Shown: one piece after another, positions 35,102 through 44,075 of the stretch
Position numbering within the stretch: the first letter of the stretch is position 1
How the letters are laid out: each line of letters opens with the position of its first letter
DNA from: Gammaproteobacteria bacterium
GTDB lineage: Bacteria > Pseudomonadota > Gammaproteobacteria > Steroidobacterales > Steroidobacteraceae
DNA: 61,517 nucleotides
Assembly (NCBI GenBank): GCA_003134045.1
Contig: PLAH01000039.1
Location: forward strand, 105,540-167,056
Reading direction: 5' to 3'
The notes under the pieces: generated by a model
Database searches by the model: none
What the model saw: the letters and a program-made list of their open reading frames with translations, nothing else
What the model was told of the DNA's origin: nothing
Translations under genes and position numbers: made by a program

Positions 35102-37620
35102 GCGCGCTGCTGCGCGCGCTCGATGGCGGCCGCCGGCCGGATTCGGCGGCGGCGCTCGATGCGCTGATCGACGCGCCCATCGGAGAACTCCTGCCCGCCG
35201 CCGAATCGTTGACGCTGGCCGGCTTCGGCACGACGGTCACCTATTCACGCAAGGTATTTATTCCGCTCACGCAGCTGTGCCGCGACGTCTGTCATTACTG
35301 CACCTTCGCCAAGGCCCCGCGGCGCCTGACGAGCGCCTACCTCTCCTCCGACGACGTGCTGGCGATCGCCCGCGCGGGCAAGGCCGTCGACTGCAAGGAA
35401 GCGCTGTTCACGCTCGGCGACAAACCCGAGGCGCGCTACGCCGCAGCGCGCACGGCGCTCGAGGCCGCGGGCGCGGCCACCACGCTCGAGTATCTGGAAC
35501 GCATGGCCAAGCTCGTGCTCGAGGAGACGGGCCTGCTGCCGCATTTGAATCCGGGGGTCATGGACACCGCGGATTTGCTCGCGCTGCGGCGCGTGAGCGC
35601 ATCGATGGGACTGATGCTCGAGAGCGCCTCGGAGCGCCTGTGCGAGCGCGGCGGCCCGCACTTCGGTTCGCCCGACAAGGCGCCGGCGAAGCGGCTCGCC
35701 ACCCTGCGCGCGGCCGGTGAACTGCGCATCCCGATGACCACCGGTCTCTTGATCGGCATCGGCGAGACGCGGCGCGAACGCATCGAGTCGCTGCTGGCGC
35801 TGCGCGAGGTGCAGGACGCGCACGGCCATCTGCAGGAACTCATCATCCAGAATTTCCGCGCCAAGCCTGGCACCAAGATGGCGGCCGCGCCGGAACCGGA
35901 TCTCGAGGAACAGCTCTGGACGGTGGCGGTGGCACGCCTGCTGTTCGGTCCCGCCATGTCGATTCAGGCGCCGCCCAACTTGCAGCCCGCGGAACTCGAC
36001 AGTCTGGTGCGCGCCGGCATCAACGACTGGGGCGGCGTGTCGCCGGTGACGCCCGATCACGTCAATCCCGAGGCACCGTGGCCGCACCTCGAGGATCTTG
36101 CGCGGCAGACCAATGCCGCCGGCCGGGATCTCGTCGAGCGGCTCGCCTTGGTGCCCGCCTATGCGGCACGACCCGACACCTGGACGGATCCCGCCATGAC
36201 GCCGCGCGTGCGCCGCTTCAGCGACAGCCGCGGTTTCGCACGGCCCGACCGCTGGTATGCAGGCTCGGGCAGCGAACTGCCGCCGAGCGCCGCGCGTTGG
36301 TCCGCGGCCGCCGTCGCACCCACTGTCGCATCCCCTGTCGCGCCCACCGTCGCATCCAACGTCGCGTCCGTCGCCGAAACGCCGGCCGCCGCTACGCGGT
36401 TGCATGGCGCGGCCTCGCTCTCCGAAACCGTTGCGCGCGGGCCGGCAAACGGCCGCACGCGCATCGCCTCGCTCATCCAGGCCGCGCGCGCCGGACACGA
36501 TCTGATCGAAGCGGACATCGTGCGGCTGTTCAGCGTCGAGGGCCGGGATCTCGACCAGGTGATTGCCGCGGCGGATGAACTGCGCCGCGAAACAGTGGGC
36601 GACACGGTGACTTACGTGGTCAATCGCAACATCAATTACACCAACATCTGCCTGTACCACTGTGGGTTTTGCGCGTTTTCCAAGGGCCAAGGGTCCAAGG
36701 ATCTGCGCGGCCCCGCCTACAATCTGGATGTCGAGGAGGTCGCGCACCGCGCGCTCGAGGCGGCGGACGCGGGTGCCACCGAAGTGTGCCTGCAGGGCGG
36801 CATCCATCCGAGCTTCACCGGCGAGACGTACTTGAACATCGTGCGCGCCGTCAAAGCGGCGGTGCCCTGGATGCATGTGCATGCATTTTCTCCCTTGGAG
36901 GTGCAGCACGGCGCGAGCACGCTGGGCCTGCCGCTCGCGACGTACCTGGAGCGGCTGCGCGATGCGGGCTTGTCGACGTTGCCGGGCACGGCCGCCGAGA
37001 TTCTCGACGATGAGATCCGCGACATCATCTGTCCCGACAAACTGCGCACGGATGAATGGCTGACCGTGATCGGCACCGCGCACGAGGTAGGTCTGCGGAC
37101 CACCGCCACCATCATGTACGGACACGTCGAGCAGCCGCTGCACTGGGCGCGGCACCTGCGGCGCTTGCGAGCTCTGCAGGAGCGCACCGGCGGCATCAGC
37201 GAATTCGTACCCCTGGGCTACGTGCACATGGAGGCGCCGCTGTGGCGCAAGGGCCGGACGCGCTCGGGGCCCAGTTTTCGGGAAGCCGTGCTCATGCATG
37301 CGGTGCCGCGCCTGGTATTGCACCCGCTCATCGAGAACATCCAGACCTCGTGGGTGAAGATGGGCGCCGCCGGGGCGGCGGTGTGTCTCGACGCCGGCGC
37401 CAACGACTTAGGCGGTACGCTCATGAACGAATCCATCACGCGGGCCGCCGGCGGCGTCCACGGCCAGGAGCTGGATGCGGCGCATCTGCAGTCACTCGCC
37501 GGCAGTATCGGCCGCACGGCACGTCAGCGCACCACGCTGTACGGCGTCCCCGGCGAGCCGCCTGCGACGGGGGTCGCCCGGACACCACCGTCACCGGCAT
37601 CGTTCGCGGTGGCGGGCTGA
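35080..37620 (+). CDS. fbiC: FO synthase, fused CofG-CofH (FbiC-like)
   Basis: This 846-residue two-module radical-SAM enzyme makes the deazaflavin FO from tyrosine and a pyrimidine precursor. The CofG half has its cluster motif CRDVCHYC at ~67-74 and FIPLTQL before it; the CofH half has CLYHCGFCAFSKG at ~524-536. A low-complexity linker (VAPTVASPVAPTVASNVAS) joins them at ~410-430. Fused enzymes are typical of actinobacteria and some proteobacteria; archaea use two proteins. The frame is open to 34780, but ATG 35080 gives the usual N-terminus and overlaps cofC. Confidence 0.95.
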   Translation: MARAPGLSALLRALDGGRRPDSAAALDALIDAPIGELLPAAESLTLAGFGTTVTYSRKVFIPLTQLCRDVCHYCTFAKAPRRLTSAYLSSDDVLAIARAGKAVDCKEALFTLGDKPEARYAAARTALEAAGAATTLEYLERMAKLVLEETGLLPHLNPGVMDTADLLALRRVSASMGLMLESASERLCERGGPHFGSPDKAPAKRLATLRAAGELRIPMTTGLLIGIGETRRERIESLLALREVQDAHGHLQELIIQNFRAKPGTKMAAAPEPDLEEQLWTVAVARLLFGPAMSIQAPPNLQPAELDSLVRAGINDWGGVSPVTPDHVNPEAPWPHLEDLARQTNAAGRDLVERLALVPAYAARPDTWTDPAMTPRVRRFSDSRGFARPDRWYAGSGSELPPSAARWSAAAVAPTVASPVAPTVASNVASVAETPAAATRLHGAASLSETVARGPANGRTRIASLIQAARAGHDLIEADIVRLFSVEGRDLDQVIAAADELRRETVGDTVTYVVNRNINYTNICLYHCGFCAFSKGQGSKDLRGPAYNLDVEEVAHRALEAADAGATEVCLQGGIHPSFTGETYLNIVRAVKAAVPWMHVHAFSPLEVQHGASTLGLPLATYLERLRDAGLSTLPGTAAEILDDEIRDIICPDKLRTDEWLTVIGTAHEVGLRTTATIMYGHVEQPLHWARHLRRLRALQERTGGISEFVPLGYVHMEAPLWRKGRTRSGPSFREAVLMHAVPRLVLHPLIENIQTSWVKMGAAGAAVCLDAGANDLGGTLMNESITRAAGGVHGQELDAAHLQSLAGSIGRTARQRTTLYGVPGEPPATGVARTPPSPASFAVAG

Positions 37621-37636
37621 TCACAAGGAGATCGTC

Positions 37637-38641
37637 TTGCTACGATTGGGCTACAAGGCGTCGGCGGAACAATTCGGACCGACCGAATTGCTCGACTACT
37701 CGATACTCGCCGAACAGCGCGGCTTCGATTCGGTGTTCATCAGCGATCACTTTCAACCCTGGCGCCACACCGGCGGTCACGGGCCGTTTTCGCTGGCGTG
37801 GATGGGCGCGCTCGGCGCACGCACCTCCCGCATCATCATGGGTACCAGCGTGCTCACGCCCACCTTCCGCTATCACCCCTCGGTGGTGGCACAGGCGTTC
37901 GGCACACTCGGGGTGATGTTTCCCGAACGGGTGATCCTGGGCGTGGGGACGGGGGAATCGCTCAACGAAGTGCCGGCGTCGGGCATGCTCTGGCCCGAGG
38001 CGAAGGAGCGTACGGCGCGGCTCAAGGAAGCGTTGGCGCTGATCCGGCAGCTGTGGCGCGAGGAGCGAGTCAGCTTCCAAGGGCAGTATTATCGGACCGA
38101 CAAGGCGACGATTTACGACAAGCCGGCGCACGAAGTGCCGATCTATGTCGCGGCCGCCGGCCCGGTGTTCGCCAAGTATGCGGGTCAGTTCGCCGACGGC
38201 TTCATTTGCACCAGCGGCAAGGCCCCGGAACTGTACCGGGACACCCTGCTGCCCAACGTCGCGGCCGGCGTGCAGGCGTCCGGCCGCAAGCCTGAGGACG
38301 TCGACATGATGATCGAGATGAAGGTTTCCTTCGACAGCGATCGGCAGCGCGCCATGGACGACACGCGCCACTGGGCGGCGCTGGCACTCTCGCCCGAGGA
38401 GAAGACCTCGGTGGAAGATCCGCTGGAAATGGAGCGGCTCGCCGATCAACTGCCGGCGGAACGAACCGCCAAGCGCTGGATCGTGTCGACGGATCCGGAT
38501 GAGCACGTGGAGAAGATCAAGCCGTACATCGAGATGGGCTTTCGGCACCTGGTGTTTCACGCGCCGGGTCCCGATCAGGCGCGGTTTCTGAATCTCTACG
38601 CCGACCAAGTGCTGCCCAAGCTGCGTGCCGCGTTTGGCTGA
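37637..38641 (+). CDS. fgd: F420-dependent glucose-6-phosphate dehydrogenase-like oxidoreductase
   Basis: This 334-residue LLM-family enzyme strongly resembles mycobacterial FGD: LGYKASAEQFGPTELLDYSI, DHFQPWRHTGGHGPFSLAWM, GTSVLTPTFRYHPSVVAQAF and GTGESLNEVPASG. FGD reduces F420 with glucose-6-phosphate and supplies F420H2. The sequence alone does not prove the sugar substrate. TTG 37637 is the start because AAGGAG lies 6 bases before it; an upstream open frame overlaps fbiC and is not conserved. cofE overlaps its 3' end. Confidence 0.88.
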   Translation: MLRLGYKASAEQFGPTELLDYSILAEQRGFDSVFISDHFQPWRHTGGHGPFSLAWMGALGARTSRIIMGTSVLTPTFRYHPSVVAQAFGTLGVMFPERVILGVGTGESLNEVPASGMLWPEAKERTARLKEALALIRQLWREERVSFQGQYYRTDKATIYDKPAHEVPIYVAAAGPVFAKYAGQFADGFICTSGKAPELYRDTLLPNVAAGVQASGRKPEDVDMMIEMKVSFDSDRQRAMDDTRHWAALALSPEEKTSVEDPLEMERLADQLPAERTAKRWIVSTDPDEHVEKIKPYIEMGFRHLVFHAPGPDQARFLNLYADQVLPKLRAAFG

Positions 38642-39434
38642 ACGCGCAGCGGGGCCGCGGCACCCCTCCTCGGCTGAACTGCGCCTGGTCGCGCTGCCCG
38701 ACTTTCCGCTGGTGTCGAGCGGCGACGACCTGGCCGGCATGACGGCGGCGGCGCTGACGCGTGCCGGCCTGCAACTGCGCGCCGGCGACGTCCTGGTATT
38801 CGCGCAAAAAGTGATCTCCAAGGCGGAAGGACGGCTGATCGATCTCGCCACCGTCGTGCCGGGCGAACGCGCGCTCGAGCTGTCGCGCACCGTGCAGAAG
38901 GATCCGCGGCTGGTCGAACTGGTGCTCGCCGAATCGCGGCGCGTGGTGCGGACGGCCAAGGACGTGCTGATCGTCGAGCATCGACTCGGGCTCATCATGG
39001 CGAATGCCGGCATCGATCAATCCAACGTCGCCGACCCCGCGGACGGCGAATTCGCGCTGCTGCTCCCGGAGGATCCGGACGCCAGCGCCGCGCGCCTGCG
39101 CGAACAGCTGGGCGTGCTGACTGGCAGTACGCCCGCTGTGGTGGTGAGCGACAGCTTCGGCCGTCCCTGGCGCGTGGGCACGGTGGGTGTTGCCATCGGT
39201 TGCGCGGGGCTGGCCGCAACGCTCGACCTGCGCGGTCATACGGATTTGTTCGGGCGCGAGCTGCGCGTGACGGTGGTGGGTCATGCCGACGAGATCGCGT
39301 CGGCCGCGTCGATGCTGATGGGACAGGCAAGCGAGGCGTGTCCGGTGATCCTGGTGCGCGGCCTCGCATCGCAGGCGGCACACCAGCCCGCCGCTGCCCT
39401 GATCCGCCCCAGCCAGCAGGACCTCTTTCGATGA
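38625..39434 (+). CDS. cofE: F420-0:gamma-glutamyl ligase
   Basis: This 269-residue enzyme adds glutamates to F420-0 using GTP. Markers are LRLVALPDFPLVSSGDDLAG, GDVLVFAQKVISKAEGRLID, HRLGLIMANAGIDQSNVA and VVVSDSFGRPWRVGTVGVAI. It is the single-domain CofE form, without the FMN-binding C-terminal domain of mycobacterial FbiB, so the dehydro-F420 reductase step must be done elsewhere. The GTG start overlaps fgd by 17 bases; the stop overlaps cofD by ATGA. Confidence 0.93.
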   Translation: MPRLAERAAGPRHPSSAELRLVALPDFPLVSSGDDLAGMTAAALTRAGLQLRAGDVLVFAQKVISKAEGRLIDLATVVPGERALELSRTVQKDPRLVELVLAESRRVVRTAKDVLIVEHRLGLIMANAGIDQSNVADPADGEFALLLPEDPDASAARLREQLGVLTGSTPAVVVSDSFGRPWRVGTVGVAIGCAGLAATLDLRGHTDLFGRELRVTVVGHADEIASAASMLMGQASEACPVILVRGLASQAAHQPAAALIRPSQQDLFR

Positions 39435-40381
39435 GCGACCACGTGGTTGCGCTGTGCGGCGGCGTGGGCGGCGCCAAGCTCGCGCACGGCCTCACTCTGG
39501 CGTTGCCGCCGGACGCCCTGTCCCTCATCGTCAATACCGGCGATGACTTCCGGCATCTGGGGCTGCACATTTCGCCCGATCTGGACTCGGTGATGTATGC
39601 GTTGGCGGGGCTCGCCGATCCCGTCAGAGGCTGGGGACGGCGCGAGGAAACCTGGACGTTCATGCAAGCGCTCAAAGGCCTGGGCGGCGACACCTGGTTT
39701 CAATTGGGCGACGGCGATCTCGCGACGCACGTGGAGCGCACCCGGCGCCTGGCGCAGGGCGACAGTTTGAGCGCTGTCACGGCCGAGCTGTGCCGGGCAC
39801 TGGGCATTGCCGTTCGGGTACTGCCGATGAGCGACGACGCCGTGCGTACCCGCGTGCTCAGCGGCGACGGCTGGCTCGATTTCCAGGAATACTTCGTCCA
39901 TCGGCAATGCCAGCCCGCCGTCCGGGACTTCGCGTTTGCCGGCGCCGATACGGCGCGTGCGCAGCCCGAGGCGTTGGCCGCACTGCATCGGGATGACTTG
40001 CGCGCCATCGTCATTTGCCCGTCGAACCCCTTCGTGAGCGTCGACCCCATCCTCGCGGTAGCGGGCCTGCGCGCCGCGATCCGGGCGTCGGGTGCGCCGG
40101 TGATCGCCGTCACCCCCATCATCGGCGGCAAGGCCATCAAAGGGCCGGCGGCCAAAATGCTGGCCGAGCTCGGCCTCGAGGTGAGCGGCGCCGCGGTGGC
40201 CCGGCACTATGCGGACCTCATCCAGGGATTCGTCATCGATGCGCTCGATCCGCTTCCGGAACCCCTGCGCGGAGTGACGTTCTTCCGCGCCGCGACGCTC
40301 ATGCGGACCACCGAGGACCGCGTGCGGCTGGCCTACGCCACGCTGCAGGCGGCCGACACGCTGCGCGGCACCCGCGCTTGA
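39431..40381 (+). CDS. cofD: 2-phospho-L-lactate transferase
   Basis: This 316-residue CofD/FbiA enzyme transfers the phospholactyl (or phosphoenolpyruvyl) group to FO. Motifs include VVALCGGVGGAKLAHGL at the N-terminus, IVNTGDDFRHLGLHISPDLD, AIVICPSNPFVSVDPILAVA and VIAVTPIIGGKAIKGPAAKM. Length is normal. It is coupled to cofE by ATGA and completes F420 biosynthesis together with cofC, fbiC and cofE. Confidence 0.95.
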   Translation: MSDHVVALCGGVGGAKLAHGLTLALPPDALSLIVNTGDDFRHLGLHISPDLDSVMYALAGLADPVRGWGRREETWTFMQALKGLGGDTWFQLGDGDLATHVERTRRLAQGDSLSAVTAELCRALGIAVRVLPMSDDAVRTRVLSGDGWLDFQEYFVHRQCQPAVRDFAFAGADTARAQPEALAALHRDDLRAIVICPSNPFVSVDPILAVAGLRAAIRASGAPVIAVTPIIGGKAIKGPAAKMLAELGLEVSGAAVARHYADLIQGFVIDALDPLPEPLRGVTFFRAATLMRTTEDRVRLAYATLQAADTLRGTRA

Positions 40382-40465
40382 GGCTGCGGCTGTCGCATAG
40401 TGGCGATGGCCGGCGTATCGTAACCCCTTTCCGCCGCAGCCCGCGGCGCCCACCTGGAGAACACC

Positions 40466-40921
40466 ATGGCCGAACACACTCTTCCTGCCGAACTTCCTGC
40501 TTGGATCAAGGACCACATCGAGCGCTACGTCGCCACCGACGGTGCGGACGGCTATCTATGGGACGCCACCATCGGCGGCGGCAGCGGCATGATACCCACC
40601 CTGCTGCTGACCACCGTCGGGCGCAAATCGGGACATGACATCACCCTGCCGCTGATCTTCGGCGAGTCGGGCCCCAACTATGTGATCGTCGCCTCCAAGG
40701 GCGGTGCGCCGTCGCATCCGGCCTGGTACTTGAATCTGCAAGCCCATCCCGAAGTAAAGGTCCAGGTGAAGGCCAAGAAATTCAAAGCGATCGCGCACAC
40801 CGCGGACGCCAAGGAACGTGCCGCGCTGTGGCCGCAGATGGTCGCGATCTATGGGCCCTACGCCGATTACCAGAAAAAGACCGACCGCCAGATTCCGATC
40901 GTGGTACTGAAGCCCGTCTGA
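40466..40921 (+). CDS. Deazaflavin (F420)-dependent nitroreductase/quinone-reductase family protein
   Basis: This 151-residue split-barrel protein of the Ddn family (PF04075) shows TVGRKSGHDITLPLIFGESG, YVIVASKGGAPSHPAWYLNL and HPEVKVQVKAKKFKAIAHTA. Members bind F420H2 and reduce quinones, nitro compounds or other substrates. Its place 84 bases after cofD makes it a likely consumer of F420H2 in this cell. AGAACACC ATG gives only a moderate ribosome site. Confidence 0.9.
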   Translation: MAEHTLPAELPAWIKDHIERYVATDGADGYLWDATIGGGSGMIPTLLLTTVGRKSGHDITLPLIFGESGPNYVIVASKGGAPSHPAWYLNLQAHPEVKVQVKAKKFKAIAHTADAKERAALWPQMVAIYGPYADYQKKTDRQIPIVVLKPV

Positions 40922-41112
40922 CCGATGACGGTTCGCGCCCCGCGGTCGGAGTCGACCGCCCGGGCGCGAGGGGCCGGACGCCGCAGCGAAACGAAACAGC
41001 GGATTTAGCCGGACCCATCATTCGCCGCGCACATGCAAGGCACTCTTGCGGGTCGTCGTGACGAGCAGCCCCGCGAACAAAGGTGCTGTCGTGGCCGGTG
41101 TACAATACTGCA

Positions 41113-41877
41113 GTGACTTTGCTCGTCAGTCTCGTGGAAAGCTCGCAGCGCGTAGGCGCTGCCTCGGCCCGCAAAACCAAAATCCGCGAGCTGGCGTCCT
41201 TCCTCAAAGGGCTGCGACCCGACGAAATCGAGACCGCGGTTCATTGTTTGTCGGGCGAGATCGTCCAGGGACGTATCGGGATCGGCTACTCGACGTTGCT
41301 TCGAGTCGTGCCGCCGGCAATGCAATTCCCACGTCTCATCACCGCGTCTGAGGCCGAGGCGAGCGACTTCTACCGAGCCGCGCTCGCCGCGGGACATGAA
41401 GGCGTCATGGCGAAGTCATTGGACGCGCCCTATGAAGCCGGCAATCGCGGCTCGAGCTGGCTCAAGATCAAGCGCGTCCATACGCTGGACCTGGTTGTGC
41501 TGGCTGCGGAATGGGGTCACGGCCGCCGCACCGGACTGCTCTCGAATCTGCACTTGGGCGCCCTCGACCCGGCAAGCGGCGAGTACGTCATGCTGGGCAA
41601 GACCTTCAAGGGCCTCACCGACGCCATGCTCGAACGGCAAACCCAGGAATTCCTGGCACGCGAGATCCGCCGCGATTCGGGAATCGTGTATGTCAGGCCG
41701 GAACTCATGGCCGAAATTGCCTTCAGCGATTTGCAGGCCAGCATCCGCTATCCTGGCGGACTGGCACTGCGCCTGGCGCGGGTGAAACGCTATCGGGACG
41801 ATAAGCGCGTGGAAGACGCCGACACGATGGATACGGTGCGTAGAATTTACACGGCTCAGTCCGGAGCGGAACAATAG
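41113..41877 (+). pseudogene. ATP-dependent DNA ligase with its catalytic core deleted
   Basis: The frame starts with an N-terminal ligase domain ([40 protein letters not shown]). Near 41313 it jumps into the end of the adenylation domain ([40 protein letters not shown]) and a complete OB domain. Missing are ~240 residues, including the KxDG motif whose lysine carries AMP. The deletion is in frame, so a 254-residue product could be made, but it cannot be an active ligase. GTG 41113 is the likely start. The next gene begins right after its stop. Confidence 0.8.
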
Positions 41878-43404
41878 TTGTCGACCCTATCGAAATCCGC
41901 GCGAGCGAAATCCTCGCGTGCGCCCGTCATCGCATCCGTCATGGCAGCCATGTTCATGGTCTCCATCGAATCGACCATCGTCTCCACCGTCATGCCGCAG
42001 ATCGTCGCGGAACTGGGGGGCTTGCGCCTCTACAGCTGGGTGTTCTCCTCGTTCCTGTTGGCGCAGACCGCGATGACGGTGGTCTTCGGCAATCTCGCGG
42101 ATGTCTACGGCCGCAAGCCGGTGATGCTGGCGGGGATCGCGATCTTCCTGGTCGGCTCGCTGCTCGCCGGCTTCGCCTGGTCGATGCCGACGATGATTCT
42201 GTTCCGGCTCATTCAGGGCGTCGGTGCCGGGGCGATTCAACCCGTCGCCATCACCATCGTCGCCGACCTGTACCCGGCACGCGAGCGCGGGAAGATCCAG
42301 GGATATCTCGCCAGCGTCTGGGCGATTTCCGCGGTTCTGGGGCCCGTCGCCGGCGGTCTCATCATTCGCAACGTGTCCTGGGCGTGGGTGTTCTGGATCA
42401 ACATTCCCGTAGGCTTGGTTGCCGCCGCGGGTTTCGTGGCGTTCCTGCACGAGACCGCGAAGCATGAGCGCCGCTCCATCGATATCTTAGGCGCGATTGC
42501 CTTCACCGTCGTGGTCACCTCGTTTCTGATCGCGCTCACGGAAATCGGCAATACGGGCAACACCATACTCGCCGCCGCCGCGGTCGTATTCTGCGCATCG
42601 ACGCTCGCTTTCGTTTGGCAGGAACGGCGCGCCGCCAATCCGATGGTCTCCTTCTCCCTGTGGAGCCACCGGCCGATTGCAACATCCAACGCCGTCTCGC
42701 TGCTCGCAGGCATGGCGCTCATGGGCCTGACGACGTTCGTACCGATCTACGTGCAGATCGTACTGCAGCGCTCGCCGGTGATGGCCGGCTTCGCCCTGAC
42801 GACGATGCTGGTGGGATGGCCGGCCGGCGCCACCCTGGCGGCGCGGTCGTTCCACCGCTTCGCCCTGCACCGACTCATGCTGTGGGGCGCCGCGCTCATT
42901 CCGGTGGGCGCGGTCTGCCTCGTGCTGTTGACCCCGCAAAGTTCTCCGGCCATCGCCGCGCTCGGCTCGCTCATCATGGGCCTCGGCATGGGGATCGTCA
43001 GCGTCAGTTCGCTGGTCCTGATTCAAGAGGCCGTCGCCGTCGCGCAGCGAGGCAGCGTCACGGCGTCGCTGCTGTTCTCCCGCAACGTGGGTAGTACGCT
43101 GGGAGCGACCGTGCTCGGTGCCGTTCTCAATCACGGCATCGCCCGCTCCGTCGGCCTCAATTCAGTCACATCGGATCGGCTCCGGCAACTCTTGGGGCCG
43201 CAGCCCGCGTCGGCCGCCGGCGATGCCGCCATTCGCCTGGCGCTTCAACACTCCCTCAACCTCGTGTTCTGGGCCATGCTCGCGCTGTCGGTGGCCACCG
43301 TGCTGGTTGCACTGCTGGTGCCCCCCGTCGCGATCACGGAGGCCGCGCAAGATACCGATGGAATGAGGGCGGCGCGAGACCCTCCGTCCGGCTCTACGAA
43401 GTGA
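41878..43404 (+). CDS. DHA2-family MFS multidrug exporter (14 TMS)
   Basis: This 508-residue EmrB/QacA-like transporter has about 14 membrane segments. It contains SIESTIVSTVMPQIVAELGG (helix 1 motif), NLADVYGRKPVML (motif A), RLIQGVGAGAIQPVAITIVA (motif B) and SVWAISAVLGPVAGGLI (motif C). TTG 41878 follows the ligase stop immediately, with GGAGCGG about 8 bases upstream; ATG 41941 is an alternative but would cut the first helix. The substrate is unknown, and no accessory EmrA-like protein is adjacent. Confidence 0.88.
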   Translation: MSTLSKSARAKSSRAPVIASVMAAMFMVSIESTIVSTVMPQIVAELGGLRLYSWVFSSFLLAQTAMTVVFGNLADVYGRKPVMLAGIAIFLVGSLLAGFAWSMPTMILFRLIQGVGAGAIQPVAITIVADLYPARERGKIQGYLASVWAISAVLGPVAGGLIIRNVSWAWVFWINIPVGLVAAAGFVAFLHETAKHERRSIDILGAIAFTVVVTSFLIALTEIGNTGNTILAAAAVVFCASTLAFVWQERRAANPMVSFSLWSHRPIATSNAVSLLAGMALMGLTTFVPIYVQIVLQRSPVMAGFALTTMLVGWPAGATLAARSFHRFALHRLMLWGAALIPVGAVCLVLLTPQSSPAIAALGSLIMGLGMGIVSVSSLVLIQEAVAVAQRGSVTASLLFSRNVGSTLGATVLGAVLNHGIARSVGLNSVTSDRLRQLLGPQPASAAGDAAIRLALQHSLNLVFWAMLALSVATVLVALLVPPVAITEAAQDTDGMRAARDPPSGSTK

Positions 43405-43426
43405 ACCGGGCGGAGGACAATGCCGA

Positions 43427-44053
43427 TCAGGCGCGCTTGGCCGCCCGCGAACGCCCGAGTGCACCCGCGCCCAACAGACCGCTGGCCAGAAGCCAAGCCG
43501 TCCCGGGCAGAGGCACCGGCGTGGTGGCCGTCACCTGCAGGCCGATGGCGGGGCCACCGAGCGCATAACCGTTGCCCTGGTTGCTCGCAAACGCCAGCGC
43601 CGGTGCCGTTCCGCCGGTGGCCGGCGTCGGCAGCGCCAAGCCGACCGCCGAATCATTGAGGCCTACCTCCAGGGCGACCCAGTATTCACCGGCCGTTCCC
43701 GGGGTCCAAGCGAGATTGCTCGATCCGTTCCAGCCGTCGGTGTTGTAAGCCGCCTGGCTCGAGAACAATTGGTTCGGGTAATTGCCGGTGAACCCGGCAG
43801 CATCATAAAGGGCGATGGTAAAGGTATCGCCCGGCTGATCCTGGCCTGCCGTCAGAAACGCCTGCACCCCGGTAATGGTCTGGTTCGCGCCGAGATTGAA
43901 CTCGGCCGCATAGAAGGTGGTCCCGTTCAAGGTGTACGGCAACCCGGCCGTGCTCGGCGTGCCGGTGTCCAGCACCACGCTGGCGCCCGAGATCTCGGGA
44001 ACGAGCGCCGCCATCAGCAGTGCCGCGGGAAAGGCAATGAGGGAAATTTTCAT
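43427..44053 (-). CDS. PEP-CTERM sorting-domain protein
   Basis: This 208-residue exported protein has a signal peptide (MKISLIAFPAALLMAALVPE) and a C-terminal PEP-CTERM-like tripartite tail (VPLPGTAWLLASGLLGAGAL then RSRAAKRA). The middle is a beta-rich, Gly/Asn-rich domain (GQDQPGDTFTIALYDAAGFT). The tail is cut by exosortase in bacteria making extracellular matrix; no exosortase is in the window. It follows the metallophosphoesterase gene by 22 bases and has AGGA before its ATG. Confidence 0.85.
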   Translation of the reverse strand: MKISLIAFPAALLMAALVPEISGASVVLDTGTPSTAGLPYTLNGTTFYAAEFNLGANQTITGVQAFLTAGQDQPGDTFTIALYDAAGFTGNYPNQLFSSQAAYNTDGWNGSSNLAWTPGTAGEYWVALEVGLNDSAVGLALPTPATGGTAPALAFASNQGNGYALGGPAIGLQVTATTPVPLPGTAWLLASGLLGAGALGRSRAAKRA

Positions 44054-44075
44054 GGATGCTTCCTAAGGTCCGGCG

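Noticed and set aside
35245..37323. A 692-codon minus-strand frame over the F420 genes
   Set aside because: It is antisense to fbiC, whose two CxxxCxxC motifs are unmistakable; the antisense product has no recognisable domain.
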